Source: JAKQDH01 sp029558835
GTDB lineage: Bacteria > Planctomycetota > Phycisphaerae > UBA1845
Reading direction: 5' to 3'
NCBI GenBank assembly: GCA_035356615.1
Contig: DAOQSN010000003.1
Coordinates: 108,221 to 172,220 of the forward strand
DNA: 64,000 nucleotides
In this document: one piece after another, positions 46,615 to 56,929 of the stretch
Layout of the letters: the number at the start of each line of letters is the position of its first letter
Position numbering within the stretch: position 1 is the first letter of the stretch
Translations under genes and position numbers: made by a program
The notes under the pieces: model-generated
Databases searched by the model: none
Seen by the model: only the letters and a program-made list of their open reading frames with translations
Told to the model about the DNA's origin: nothing

Positions 46615-47253
46615 CGCCTCTGTGACTTCCCCTCTCCCCTTTGGGGAGAGGGCAGGGTGAGGGGGCGAGCGCCGGCGCTGCGACGCGCTCTCCACCCTCC
46701 CGGCGACGGAGTGAAGTCTCATCAGCGTCGCCGAGCTTCGACTCTCCTCGACCACGCAGCGGGCGGGCACCACCCACGGTGCCCGCCCGCTGTTCTATTA
46801 AGTGCGCCCGCCTGCTGCTCTTTCTAACGCCTCTGTGACTTCCCCTCTCCCCTTTGGGGAGAGGGCAGGGTGAGGGGGCGAGCGCCGGCGCTGCGACGCG
46901 CTCTCCACCCTCCCGGCGACGGAGTGAAGTCTCATCAGCGTCGCCGAGCTTCGACTCTCCTCGACCACGCAGCGGGCGGGCACCACCCACGGTGCCCGCC
47001 CGCTGTTCTATTAAGTGCGCCCGCCCACTGCTCTTTCTAACGCCTCTGTGACTTCCCCTCCCCCCTTTGGGGAGAGGGCAGGGTGAGGGGGCGAGCGCCG
47101 GCGCTGCGACGCGCTCTCCACCCTCCCGGCGACGGAGTGAAGTCTCATCAGCGTCGCCGAGCTTCGACTCTCCTCGACCACGCAGCGGGCGGGCACCACC
47201 CACGGTGCCCGCCCGCTGTTCTATTAAGTGCGCCCGCCCACTGCTCTATTAGG
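46615..47253. repeat. Three tandem 213-bp repeats
   Basis: Units begin at 46615, 46828 and 47041 with CGCCTCTGTGACTTCCCC and are nearly identical, with a few substitutions. Each contains the palindrome CCTCTCCCCTTTGGGGAGAGG, then CAGGGTGAGG, a GCGGGCGGGCACC / GGTGCCCGCCCGC hairpin and CTATTAAGTGCGCCCGCC. The first unit starts at the chemoreceptor stop codon. Beyond 47253 decayed copies of the last phrase (GCTCTATTAAGAGCG) continue. No protein is encoded; parallel open frames in each unit are a by-product. Confidence 0.85.
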
Positions 47254-47413
47254 AGTGCCAGCCCGCAGCTCTATTAAGAGCGTCCAACAGAACCACTTCC
47301 CCTTCGCAGGTATGTGTTTAGTGACCACGCGCGCGGCGGAGGGTCTATGTTTCCCTGCGCCAGGCAGGCGTGGGTTGCTGCCGCTGAGGACGTGCGGACG
47401 GCCACGGCGGGTT

Positions 47414-47536
47414 CGTCCGCCCTCCGGGCGGGCTCAGAAGAAGAGGAAGAAGAAGGAAGCGGGCGGCCATCCAGGGCCTTGCAGGTCCTGGACGCGGGGC
47501 TACTCTCCTCTTCTCTTCTTTCGCCCGGAGGGCGCA
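47414..47536 (-). repeat. Composite palindromic repeat (GCCCGGAGGGCG type), copy 1
   Basis: Read on the minus strand: GCCCTCCGGGCG-type box, a hairpin built on CCAGGAC / GTCCTGG-like arms, a pyrimidine-rich CTTCCTTCTTCTTCC tract, then GCCCGGAGGGCGGACGA. Three more copies lie at 59289, 59614 and 62347. Confidence 0.55.
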
Positions 47537-47540
47537 CGCG

Positions 47541-47956
47541 CCGTCGGAGCCGCGACACCGAGCGCAGCCCCCGCTGAACACGTACTTCGGGAGAAGGTAG
47601 GGTGAGGGCAACGGGGATGAAGACGCCCCCGGATGCGCGAACCCGCCTCCCTGCGGCGTGGGGGCTGACTACCGTTGAAGACATAGCGTCGGCCCCCTGC
47701 GGCCGACATGGAACGCCCCCGCCGCCCGTATCGTCGAGGACCTCCTTGCCGACGAGGCGCTCTTCAGCAGGCTGTTAGCGACTCCAAGGGAGCGACTGCA
47801 GCTCAGCGCCGGTACCGCGTGTCCGCGTACGCGCATTTGCCAAAGCTGTCTGTGCTTACGTTGGCTCGTTGTACACAAGTGGGCGACGCGGGGGGGGGCA
47901 ACCATGTCTCACCAGCCTCTCGACCGCCTCCTGACGCACGACTCGACACGTACGTT
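47541..47956 (+). other. Region before the CRISPR array, candidate leader
   Basis: About 415 bp with no supported gene. If crRNAs are read on the plus strand, the final 100-150 bp are the leader side. There is no AT-rich leader, which is compatible with internal transcription from each repeat. Confidence 0.35.
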
Positions 47957-50900
47957 GTTGCGGCTTGCTCGCAGGCTGGGGTCGATTACACTGGCTTCGG
48001 ACTGAGACCAGGTTGGGATTGGGTTGCGGCTTGCTCGCAGGCTGGGGTCGATTACACTCGTGGGCAGACCGTACCACGCCCGGGCCGTGTTGCGGCTTGC
48101 TCGCAGGCTGGGGTCGATTACACTCTTGGCGGTGGCTGGATGCGCGCCGCTGGGGTTGCGGCTTGCTCGCAGGCTGGGGTCGATTACACTTCGCCAGCTG
48201 GGCACTCCGTGAGGTTTTGCGTTGCGGCTTGCTCGCAGGCTGGGGTCGATTACACTGATCAGTTCGCGCTCTGCGAGTCCTGCGCTGTTGCGGCTTGCTC
48301 GCAGGCTGGGGTCGATTACACTCTTAGGGCTACTCTGTAGTTACGCGGCGGCGTTGCGGCTTGCTCGCAGGCTGGGGTCGATTACACTGCACCAGCAGCG
48401 GCTCGGCCACCCCGCGCGGTTGCGGCTTGCTCGCAGGCTGGGGTCGATTACACTCCGCTGCCAGAGTTCCCGCCGCAGAGCATGTTGCGGCTTGCTCGCA
48501 GGCTGGGGTCGATTACACTTAGCTCACGACCGTGCCGTCGCCGAACTTAGTTGCGGCTTGCTCGCAGGCTGGGGTCGATTACACTCTCACCACGTCCGCC
48601 TGCACCACCGGCCAGGTTGCGGCTTGCTCGCAGGCTGGGGTCGATTACACTAGGATCGGGTCGCCGTTGGTGGTGACGTACGTTGCGGCTTGCTCGCAGG
48701 CTGGGGTCGATTACACTCATCGGAAAGTTGCCCGATGAGGGTTTCCCGTTGCGGCTTGCTCGCAGGCTGGGGTCGATTACACTGCGGTGGAGAGCAGGCA
48801 TGCACCGACGTAGGTTGCGGCTTGCTCGCAGGCTGGGGTCGATTACACTGGATACGAACGGCAGGGTGATACACTGCCCGTTGCGGCTTGCTCGCAGGCT
48901 GGGGTCGATTACACTCAGGAGGGGCCGGCCGCCCAGTCGCCCAGGGTTGCGGCTTGCTCGCAGGCTGGGGTCGATTACACTTGGCCAGCGCCTGATAGAC
49001 GCTGCTGATCGGTTGCGGCTTGCTCGCAGGCTGGGGTCGATTACACTACAGCACCCGCTGTCCTGGTGTTGGTTTGTGTTGCGGCTTGCTCGCAGGCTGG
49101 GGTCGATTACACTGCGGGCGGCATTGATGACGGTGGGGGTGGCGTTGCGGCTTGCTCGCAGGCTGGGGTCGATTACACTATGGCGGAAACCCCGGCCGGC
49201 GGCGGCACGGTTGCGGCTTGCTCGCAGGCTGGGGTCGATTACACTGTGGATCGGCGACGGTCCAGACGCATGGTGGTTGCGGCTTGCTCGCAGGCTGGGG
49301 TCGATTACACTGGAGATCGAAGGTGATCGTGATCCCGCTTTGTTGCGGCTTGCTCGCAGGCTGGGGTCGATTACACTAACCATCACCGTGTGTGGGCGCA
49401 ATGCGGCGTTGCGGCTTGCTCGCAGGCTGGGGTCGATTACACTGTTCGTACCCAACACCAGCGACCCGATCATGTTGCGGCTTGCTCGCAGGCTGGGGTC
49501 GATTACACTTCACGGGCCCAGTACTCAGAGAGCCACCGGTTGCGGCTTGCTCGCAGGCTGGGGTCGATTACACTTCACGGTCCCCAACGGCGGCACCGGC
49601 CTGGGTTGCGGCTTGCTCGCAGGCTGGGGTCGATTACACTGCTCTCCATAGATTATAACACGCCGCTGACGTTGCGGCTTGCTCGCAGGCTGGGGTCGAT
49701 TACACTTGCCAATCTGGTCATGCTGCTGGAGAAGGGGTTGCGGCTTGCTCGCAGGCTGGGGTCGATTACACTTGCGCAAGGTGCGCGCCGACGAAGCATT
49801 TGGTTGCGGCTTGCTCGCAGGCTGGGGTCGATTACACTTTGAGCGTAATGACGGTGACGTCGATGTGCGTTGCGGCTTGCTCGCAGGCTGGGGTCGATTA
49901 CACTGGAGACTATGATGATCGCTCACATATCTCTGTTGCGGCTTGCTCGCAGGCTGGGGTCGATTACACTCTCGCCTCGTTGAGGCCCCAGTCGCGGATC
50001 GTTGCGGCTTGCTCGCAGGCTGGGGTCGATTACACTGTTCGTACCCAACACCAGCGACCCGATCATGTTGCGGCTTGCTCGCAGGCTGGGGTCGATTACA
50101 CTTCACGGGCCCAGTACTCAGAGAGCCACCGGTTGCGGCTTGCTCGCAGGCTGGGGTCGATTACACTTCACGGTCCCCAACGGCGGCACCGGCCTGGGTT
50201 GCGGCTTGCTCGCAGGCTGGGGTCGATTACACTGCTCTCCATAGATTATAACACGCCGCTGACGTTGCGGCTTGCTCGCAGGCTGGGGTCGATTACACTT
50301 GCCAATCTGGTCATGCTGCTGGAGAAGGGGTTGCGGCTTGCTCGCAGGCTGGGGTCGATTACACTTGCGCAAGGTGCGCGCCGACGAAGCATTTGGTTGC
50401 GGCTTGCTCGCAGGCTGGGGTCGATTACACTTGCCGCTGCCAAGGCGCTGCGAGATTTTGGGTTGCGGCTTGCTCGCAGGCTGGGGTCGATTACACTAAG
50501 GCGACGAGGTACGTCGCGCTTCGCGCAGTTGCGGCTTGCTCGCAGGCTGGGGTCGATTACACTCGCCGAGGTGACGGCCGCCAACGCCGTGAGGTTGCGG
50601 CTTGCTCGCAGGCTGGGGTCGATTACACTGCAGTCTGCGAAGCACGTGCTGGGCGGCCCGTTGCGGCTTGCTCGCAGGCTGGGGTCGATTACACTCGAGG
50701 TCGTCGAGTTACGCAAGGTGCGAGAGTTGCGGCTTGCTCGCAGGCTGGGGTCGATTACACTCGCCACGCTCGCCTGTGAGGCGGCGGGTGTGTTGCGGCT
50801 TGCTCGCAGGCTGGGGTCGATTACACTCGTCGCGCTGACGAACGTGCCGGCAATTCAGTTGCGGCTTGCTCGCAGGCTGGGGTCGATTACACTCACGGCT

Positions 50901-51619
50901 TTCGACTCGCGCTCTTTGGCTTGGTTGCGGCTTGCTCGCAGGCTGGGGTCGATTACACTTCAGGTCATCGTCATCATCGGAAAGCTGCCGTTGCGGCTTG
51001 CTCGCAGGCTGGGGTCGATTACACTAGGGGGCGAGCCGTTGTCGGAGGCGCTGAAGTTGCGGCTTGCTCGCAGGCTGGGGTCGATTACACTGAATTATGA
51101 ATTGGATCATCTATCGCGGCTGTTGCGGCTTGCTCGCAGGCTGGGGTCGATTACACTTGTTTGCCACGGGCACGCATGAGGGCGGGCGTTGCGGCTTGCT
51201 CGCAGGCTGGGGTCGATTACACTCCATGACCCGGCGGTCGCCGCGGAACTGCTGTTGCGGCTTGCTCGCAGGCTGGGGTCGATTACACTGCAGGCGCTGG
51301 CGGAGGCTTACTGGCCAGCGTTGCGGCTTGCTCGCAGGCTGGGGTCGATTACACTCGTACCGCTCTGGTGGCCATGCGCCCCGGTGTTGCGGCTTGCTCG
51401 CAGGCTGGGGTCGATTACACTTACTATCGCGGCACACACCGGGTACACGAAGTTGCGGCTTGCTCGCAGGCTGGGGTCGATTACACTCCCGTTTGCGCAG
51501 GTGGCGGTAGACCGCCTGTTGCGGCTTGCTCGCAGGCTGGGGTCGATTACACTAGAGAACATCTTCGAGCGCGTGCGTCACATGTTGCGGCTTGCTCGCA
51601 GGCTGGGGTCGATTACACT
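47957..51619 (+). CRISPR. Type II-C CRISPR array, 56 repeats and 55 spacers
   Basis: I counted 56 copies of a 36-bp repeat that starts GTTGCGGCTTGCTCGCAGG and ends GGGGTCGATTACACT. Spacers are 30 bp except three of 29 bp (after the repeats at 48419, 49474 and 50067). I found no variant repeat, not even at the ends. crRNAs are read on the plus strand, opposite to cas genes, because the tracrRNA anti-repeat at 57498 is complementary to this strand. The repeat contains TTGCTC, 16 bases, then TACACT at its very end, a possible promoter in every unit, as described for Neisseria-type II-C arrays. Spacers 23-28 are repeated exactly as spacers 32-37. Confidence 0.98.
49444..50395 (+). repeat. Duplicated six-spacer block inside the array
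   Basis: Positions 49444-49802 (spacers 23-28) and 50037-50395 (spacers 32-37) are identical in order and sequence, including a 29-bp spacer, so they are offset by nine units. Three spacers (29-31) occur only between them. This is the signature of unequal recombination between repeats, or of a mis-assembled repeat. Confidence 0.9.
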
Positions 51620-51668
51620 TCCCTCCCGCCTAAGTGCTTGTCCGCAAAGGACTTGCAGGCGGGGCAGG

Positions 51669-51998
51669 TTAGAAAAGCTCAAGCTGGGCGGGCGGCCTTT
51701 CGGGCGGCTTGCGCATCTTTCCCCAGAAAATGCGCATCCGCTCGAACTGCTTGTCCGTGATCGTGAGGACGCGGACCTCCCCATCGTCCGGGACGGCATA
51801 CTCAACTCGCCGGGTGTGCACATCGGCGTTCTCTTCGCTGGCGCAGTGGCGGATGTACACCGAAAACTGCATCCGCGTAAAGCCATCCTTTAAGAGGGCC
51901 TTGCGGAACTGCGCATACGCCCGCCGCGCCGCTTTCGTGTCGACGGGCAGGTCAAACATCGCCACCACCCACATGCAACGATAACCGCTAAGGTACAT
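51669..51998 (-). CDS. cas2: CRISPR-associated endonuclease Cas2
   Basis: The 109-aa product has the Cas2 ferredoxin-like fold signature: MWVVAMFDLPVDTKAARRAY with the conserved Asp, then FRKALLKDGFTRMQFSVYIRHC and VRVLTITDKQFERM. It forms the Cas1-Cas2 spacer integrase scaffold. I chose the ATG at 51996-51998, which overlaps the end of cas1 by 11 bases. The stop lies 49 bp from the last repeat of the array. Confidence 0.95.
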   Translation of the reverse strand: MYLSGYRCMWVVAMFDLPVDTKAARRAYAQFRKALLKDGFTRMQFSVYIRHCASEENADVHTRRVEYAVPDDGEVRVLTITDKQFERMRIFWGKMRKPPERPPAQLELF

Positions 51999-52947
51999 CG
52001 CCGTCAAGGTCCGAATCCGAAGGTGCCACATGCGTGTCACCCTCAGACGCCGACACGCACGCCACGGGAATCTCCAGCCGCTTCGCGCTGCCCTCGAAGC
52101 ACCGCACCAGCGACGCCACCATCCGATGCAGCGCCACCATCAGCGGCCCGGCCTGGTCGCCACACCGCACCTCGGCCGTCAGCACCGTCAGCAGCCCCCG
52201 CTTTGCTTCCGGGTTCAGTTCGCTCGCCCCCTCGTTCCGCAACCCGCGCACGCAGGCATCGACCAGTGGCCGCAGCGGCTCGACCAAGTCGTCGGCCAGG
52301 CAGAAGGCGTTGGACCGGCTGCAATGATGGATGCCCACGGTCGGCAGGAGCCCGGCCGACACGATCGCCCGGGCAACGCCCGCCCGCACGACGGCGTACC
52401 CGTAGTTGAGAAAGCTGTTGAGCCCGGTACCGTCGGGATCGCGGTGGAACGGCTCGTCGGCCAGCCAGTTTGCCCAGTAGAGCTTGGCCGCCCGGGCCTC
52501 GACATTGGCCGGGTCGCCGGAACGCACCTGCCGGGCGAACGCGAGCAGCCCGGAGCGGGCGTCGGTCCCGTCGGGCAGATTGCCCGCCTGGGCGCGAATC
52601 TTGGCCTGCACGAGCTGCCGCCAGAGCTGTTTGCGGAGCGGCTTGGGGGCGGCAAGCTGGTCCTGGAGTCGCCAAACGACCTGGGAGTGCTCGGCCATCG
52701 GCAGCAGCAGCCCGGCCGGCAGGTGATTGTGCCCGCAGAGCACGACGGCCGCGTCGTGTTCCAGCAGGGCCAGCAAGGCCTGGTGGGTGTAGGTGGTGCC
52801 GCACTGATCGACGAGCAGCACGCCGAGGTCCTCGCAGGGGATGGACGCCAACGGCGTCTCGCCTCCCCGCGGCAGCAGCAGAAGCTGCCCGTTCTTGACG
52901 GCCAGGTGGACCGCCTGCTGGGAGATTTCGACCGTGCGTTTGATCAT
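51988..52947 (-). CDS. cas1: CRISPR-associated endonuclease Cas1 (type II)
   Basis: The 319-aa integrase has the type II Cas1 signature: EARAAKLYW (Glu150), GLNSFLNYGYAVVRAGVARA, GIHHCSRSNAFCLADDLVEP (His207, Asp220 as metal ligands). With Cas2 it inserts new spacers. It lies 55 bp after cas9 and overlaps cas2, so cas9-cas1-cas2 is one operon. No csn2 or cas4 is present, which defines subtype II-C. Confidence 0.96.
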   Translation of the reverse strand: MIKRTVEISQQAVHLAVKNGQLLLLPRGGETPLASIPCEDLGVLLVDQCGTTYTHQALLALLEHDAAVVLCGHNHLPAGLLLPMAEHSQVVWRLQDQLAAPKPLRKQLWRQLVQAKIRAQAGNLPDGTDARSGLLAFARQVRSGDPANVEARAAKLYWANWLADEPFHRDPDGTGLNSFLNYGYAVVRAGVARAIVSAGLLPTVGIHHCSRSNAFCLADDLVEPLRPLVDACVRGLRNEGASELNPEAKRGLLTVLTAEVRCGDQAGPLMVALHRMVASLVRCFEGSAKRLEIPVACVSASEGDTHVAPSDSDLDGDVP

Positions 52948-53002
52948 GCGCTACCGTCCGATGGCCCCTCTGTAGAGCTATCGGCGGCAGGCAGGGCATG
53001 AT

Positions 53003-56000
53003 TCAGTCGTGTTCGAGGCGTCGCACCTCCCCCAGCGGGCTGACGCGAACCTTGTACGCTGGCACACCGGGCTCGGGGCCGCAGTTCTTGAGATCGCCCG
53101 GTGTCACATCCCACCGGTCCTGCTCACTGGCTTTGCGGGCATCCCAGTGCGGCGCAAAGTGGATGCGCGCCGGCTTGTCGAGCTTGCAGACGACAAAGTA
53201 GCCGACGGCGGCAGGATCATCCGGTGGCCGGTCCTTGCGCCGGGCGTAGATCATCTCGCCTTCGGCAAGTGACATGACGAAGTCACTATCGTCATTGTCA
53301 ACACGCTCGACTGCATCCCGTCGTTCGAGACGCACACGCCGAGCCGCTTCAAACGTGGGGATGATCACGCCGCTCCACCTGCCCCTCCTGCGGTTCTGGC
53401 GAATCTCCATGTGATGGTTGTTGCCACCGATGTAGACGCGTGCCGTGCGTGGATCGTCGTCACGGATCATGCGGTTGGTGGTCGGGTCCCAGCGTTTGCG
53501 CGGGATAATCACCGGGTCAGCGTTGGTTCGCAGCAGGACGACGCCCTTGATGGGCACGCCGCTGCCCATGGTGAGCTTGCCCTCACCCACGAGCTTCTTA
53601 ATCTCGGCAGCGGTGAAGCTATCGGGGTCAAGGGCATTGCCGCGCAGGCACTTGCGGATTCGGTCGCGGAGCGCGCGATCGCGGACGATACCCGACTTGC
53701 CGGGCGACGGGTCGACCAAGGCGGCGAGTTGCCGGCGGAGGGCCTTCTTGTCGCCGGGTAGCACGCCGGGATCATCAAGCCTGGCGCTGAGCTCATCCCA
53801 TTCGTCGGGAACGCGCAGGTGGTTGGGAGTAAGGCGGTCAGCACTGATCCGGTTGGTGAACAGCGAGTCCGCCTTCTCGGTACGGTGGCACGGCAAGGGC
53901 GCGATGACCGGGCCGTAGTGGGTCTCTTCGTGGAACTTATCAACGAGGCGGCGTTTGACGGGTCGATGACAAACCACGATCTGCTGGGCAGCCCCGACGA
54001 CCTGATCGCGGAAGGTCTGAATCGCCTGCTGCAAGTCGTCACGCGACGCCTCGTGGGGCAGAGAGGGCCACGGCGGCGCGAGCGGCACAGACCGCGGCCA
54101 GCGCCCTTCCAGAGCGCGGGCCCGCTCCTCTGCTTCGGCTCGCGCCGCCAGTTCCTGCAGCTTACGCGGGGCGAGGGCGATCGCGACGGCGTCGATGGCA
54201 TGGTGCAAGTGAACAGAGCGGTCTTTCCCTTTCTCGCGCCGCGCTTTGGATTCAGCGGCGGGCGCAGCCTCATCCGCGTCACCCACCGCATGCAGGCGCC
54301 AGTGTTGGTCAAGAAGGTCCTCCAGAAGACCCCAGTCCTTACGCAGGATGGCCGTGTAGGGCCCCTTGGTGGTGAAGACATGGCGCCGCCCGTCGCGCTC
54401 GCCATCATACAGGGCATCCCGAATCCACTGGCCCACCTGGCGCGTCGCGTAGGCCGTGTCCGTGAACTGCGAACTGAGGAACTCGCCGGTCGACGGCGCA
54501 TCGCGGTGCAGGTTCTCCCACTTGCGGGCGTAGTCGCGGCCAGTGGAGTACTCCTCGACTGGCTCGCCCTTCTGGAAGTGCTGCAAACGCTGTTCGAGGG
54601 CGGCGAAGGCCTCCGCTGGCAACCACTCCTTGACCGTCTGATTGCCTTTCCCGCGGTTAGCCGTACGCAGGACGAGGACCTTGTTGTTCAGGCCATTGTC
54701 CTGCGAGCGGCTGCGGGGAACAATATGGTCGATCTCAACATCCGTTCCCTCGGCCGCAGTCTTCTCACTAATTGGGGTGCCCGTGTAGGCACAGAGTCCA
54801 CGCTGCTGGCGGCAAAGGACCACCCGCTGGATCGCCCGCTCCTGCTGGTTGATCGCCAGTCCGCGCAGGTTGAACTGCTCCCGCAGCCCGTCCTTGATCC
54901 TGTCGCGCTTGCGGTTCAGGGCAAGTTGCTCATTGCGTACCTTCTCGGGCTGAGTGGCAGACCGCGTGTACTCCAGAACCACCTGGTCCGGCCAGCATCC
55001 CATCCGCCGCCGCCAGGCAATGAGAACGCGCCGAACCTCATGGATGGCCTTGCGAACGACGGGGTTGGACATCATCGGCGCGGGCGGGAGCAGATCGGGG
55101 TGTTTGCGCAGGAACCGGCGGTCGGCTTTCGTGAGTGTCGGGGCGCCGATGAGGTACCGGCGTCGCTGCTCGGGCGACGCGTCGCTCGCTCGATCTTCAG
55201 CGAACGCCTGCCGCGCTTCAATCTGCGTCGGCCACCGGCGCCTGGCTTGGGAGAAACGGTTCATGTACGGAAGCAGGTTGCGGATTGCCCTGCGCGAGAG
55301 TTTCAGACGTCTCTCCAGCTTCGGACGAGACTTCCAGACTTCCACCAGCCGAGCCGCTGCCTTGTCATCGAGCCCCCACCAGCCAGTGGCACGGAAGCGC
55401 ACGCGCTCGGCGTCGTCAGGCTGGTCCGGATCGAGCTTCAGCAGGGCCTTGTTCACAATGTCCCGCGCGCCTTGCTCCATCGCCGTCCACACCGGCTCGC
55501 TGAACACCTGATGCACAACCTCGCGGTAGAACCAGTCGGTGTTGGGCGGGCGGTCTGGGTCCTGCGATTCCTGGCGAATCTCAAAGGGGTCGGCCCCCTT
55601 TCTCCTCGTCTTGGGGACGCCCAGCGCCTCACGGATGTCGTCCATCGACGCGGACTTCTTGGGAACGAGTTGCCCCTTACTTCTCTTGAGCAGCGGGGCC
55701 CGCAGCTTCGCAATGACCTGATCACGTTCCTGGGCGGTCAGTGATCGCCAGTCCTCGAAAGGCGCTCGGACGCGAAGGTTGTTAACGTACTCGACAACGC
55801 GGAACTCCTGGGCATACATATCCGCCTCGGGTACGCAGCGTTCCGTCGGTTCCAGCACGCACCGCCCCAGCGTCCCGGTGTCCCAGTACGTGCGACGTTG
55901 CCCGAAGAGCAGACCACCTTGACGCCACGTGTCTGTCCGGGTGGGATCGTCAAGCCGTTTGACCAGTTCGTCCGTCAGGAGACCCGAAAGGCCCGAGCCC

Positions 56001-56680
56001 TCAAACGCCCGTTGCGCCTCGACGATCCGCTGAAACTCCTTGCGAATCAGGTCGCGCCCGGCGAAAAGCTGCTGCGCCTCCGGCAAGCGGTACTGGCGAT
56101 TGCGGATCGGCTCGTTCCACGTGACGCCGTCCTGCTGCTGCCGCCGCTCGTCCATCAGGTCCGCCAGTAGCTGCCCGACGGTCGCCGCGCCGCGCTCCGC
56201 CAGCAACGCGTTCATCCGGTCCATGCCCTCCTTGACCTTACCCTCGTCGGGGTTCTCAGGATCGCTGACAACCCCTACGGCCCCGCGGCGTTGGGCGAGG
56301 TGGATGACAATGCGACCGAACTCGTGCGGGGTCAGGGGCTCCTTCAGAGCCTTGCGGCGTAACGCCCATGGATCAAGGTCGAAGAGCTTCTGAAGACCGA
56401 CGGGTTCACAAGGCAGGAACCCCTCCTCCATCAGAAAGCGTGTCAGCACGCGCTTGCGCTTCGCCCGCCGGTCGATGGTACGACGTTGGGCACGGGTCTG
56501 GCGACGAGCCTGGTTCTTGGGTGCCCCGCGTTTGTTCTCCTGCTCATCCACGCCGGCCGGGAAGACACTGGCGGCCAAGTGGACCTCCTGCTTGTCCGTA
56601 TCCACCCACGCGCTGCCCACCGAGTTGCTGCCGATGTCCAGCCCTAATATAAACCGAACCTGCTCTGCTCCCTGGGACAT
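53003..56680 (-). CDS. cas9: CRISPR-associated endonuclease Cas9 (type II-C)
   Basis: The 1225-aa nuclease starts at the ATG behind CGGGAGC; an open frame continues to 56758 without a better site. Motifs in order: RuvC-I with Asp15 (FILGLDIGSNSVG), arginine-rich bridge helix (about 52-75, ARRQTRAQRRTIDRRAKRKR), RuvC-II with Glu570 (VVLEYTR), HNH with His652 (EIDHIVPRSRSQDNGLNNK), RuvC-III with His827 and Asp830 (HHAIDAVAIAL), and a C-terminal PAM-interacting region. All catalytic residues are present, so it should cut DNA. It is longer than many II-C enzymes. Divergent from hicAB. Confidence 0.97.
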   Translation of the reverse strand: MSQGAEQVRFILGLDIGSNSVGSAWVDTDKQEVHLAASVFPAGVDEQENKRGAPKNQARRQTRAQRRTIDRRAKRKRVLTRFLMEEGFLPCEPVGLQKLFDLDPWALRRKALKEPLTPHEFGRIVIHLAQRRGAVGVVSDPENPDEGKVKEGMDRMNALLAERGAATVGQLLADLMDERRQQQDGVTWNEPIRNRQYRLPEAQQLFAGRDLIRKEFQRIVEAQRAFEGSGLSGLLTDELVKRLDDPTRTDTWRQGGLLFGQRRTYWDTGTLGRCVLEPTERCVPEADMYAQEFRVVEYVNNLRVRAPFEDWRSLTAQERDQVIAKLRAPLLKRSKGQLVPKKSASMDDIREALGVPKTRRKGADPFEIRQESQDPDRPPNTDWFYREVVHQVFSEPVWTAMEQGARDIVNKALLKLDPDQPDDAERVRFRATGWWGLDDKAAARLVEVWKSRPKLERRLKLSRRAIRNLLPYMNRFSQARRRWPTQIEARQAFAEDRASDASPEQRRRYLIGAPTLTKADRRFLRKHPDLLPPAPMMSNPVVRKAIHEVRRVLIAWRRRMGCWPDQVVLEYTRSATQPEKVRNEQLALNRKRDRIKDGLREQFNLRGLAINQQERAIQRVVLCRQQRGLCAYTGTPISEKTAAEGTDVEIDHIVPRSRSQDNGLNNKVLVLRTANRGKGNQTVKEWLPAEAFAALEQRLQHFQKGEPVEEYSTGRDYARKWENLHRDAPSTGEFLSSQFTDTAYATRQVGQWIRDALYDGERDGRRHVFTTKGPYTAILRKDWGLLEDLLDQHWRLHAVGDADEAAPAAESKARREKGKDRSVHLHHAIDAVAIALAPRKLQELAARAEAEERARALEGRWPRSVPLAPPWPSLPHEASRDDLQQAIQTFRDQVVGAAQQIVVCHRPVKRRLVDKFHEETHYGPVIAPLPCHRTEKADSLFTNRISADRLTPNHLRVPDEWDELSARLDDPGVLPGDKKALRRQLAALVDPSPGKSGIVRDRALRDRIRKCLRGNALDPDSFTAAEIKKLVGEGKLTMGSGVPIKGVVLLRTNADPVIIPRKRWDPTTNRMIRDDDPRTARVYIGGNNHHMEIRQNRRRGRWSGVIIPTFEAARRVRLERRDAVERVDNDDSDFVMSLAEGEMIYARRKDRPPDDPAAVGYFVVCKLDKPARIHFAPHWDARKASEQDRWDVTPGDLKNCGPEPGVPAYKVRVSPLGEVRRLEHD

Positions 56681-56873
56681 GATCTGCTCCCGCTCTGGCT
56701 CCATGGCTGGCGGCGCGTGTGCCGCGCTTGGGGCGCCAGCGACCTCAGGGATCTGCACACCGAACTGGGCGTCAGCAGACCCCGGCTGGCTACGTGCCGG
56801 GTATCAGCCGCCGCCGTCCGGTGGGATGCACTTGGCGGGTTGGTCAGCCACCCGTCTGCGCCCGATAATGGAG

Positions 56874-56901
56874 AGCCTAGCAGCTAGGCGGCTCTTGTCA
56901 A
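56874..56901 (-). promoter_or_regulatory. Predicted cas9 promoter
   Basis: On the minus strand a perfect TTGACA (56901-56896) is followed after 16 bases by TAGGCT (56879-56874, 3/6). An inverted repeat occupies the spacer and reaches the -10. The transcript would have a leader of about 190 nt before cas9. Confidence 0.45.
56875..56889. promoter_or_regulatory. Perfect inverted repeat in the cas9 promoter
   Basis: GCCTAGC A GCTAGGC, 7-bp perfect arms around one base, inside the predicted cas9 promoter spacer and -10. A plausible operator for an unknown repressor. Confidence 0.5.
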
Positions 56902-56914
56902 GGTCTCCCCCGGA

Positions 56915-56929
56915 AGAAGTTTGACTTCT
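56915..56929. promoter_or_regulatory. Inverted repeat over the hicA -35
   Basis: AGAAGT TTG ACTTCT, perfect 6-bp arms, covering the predicted hicA -35 (56921-56926). Candidate operator; a full-length HicB would bind such a site, but the HicB here looks too short to bind DNA. Confidence 0.45.

Noticed and set aside
44659..46773. 704-codon open frame on the minus strand
   Set aside because: It lies opposite the chemoreceptor gene, whose high GC third positions keep the opposite frame open; the text is Gly/Leu/Val/Asp-rich without a family signature.
46615..47277. Repeated 60-65-residue open frames in the 213-bp units
   Set aside because: The same frame recurs in each unit because the unit length is a multiple of three; no ribosome-binding site or plausible protein.
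47708..51893. Long open frames across the CRISPR array on both strands
   Set aside because: The 66-bp unit is a multiple of three, so a frame free of stops in the repeat stays open; the proteins are only the translated repeat with variable inserts.
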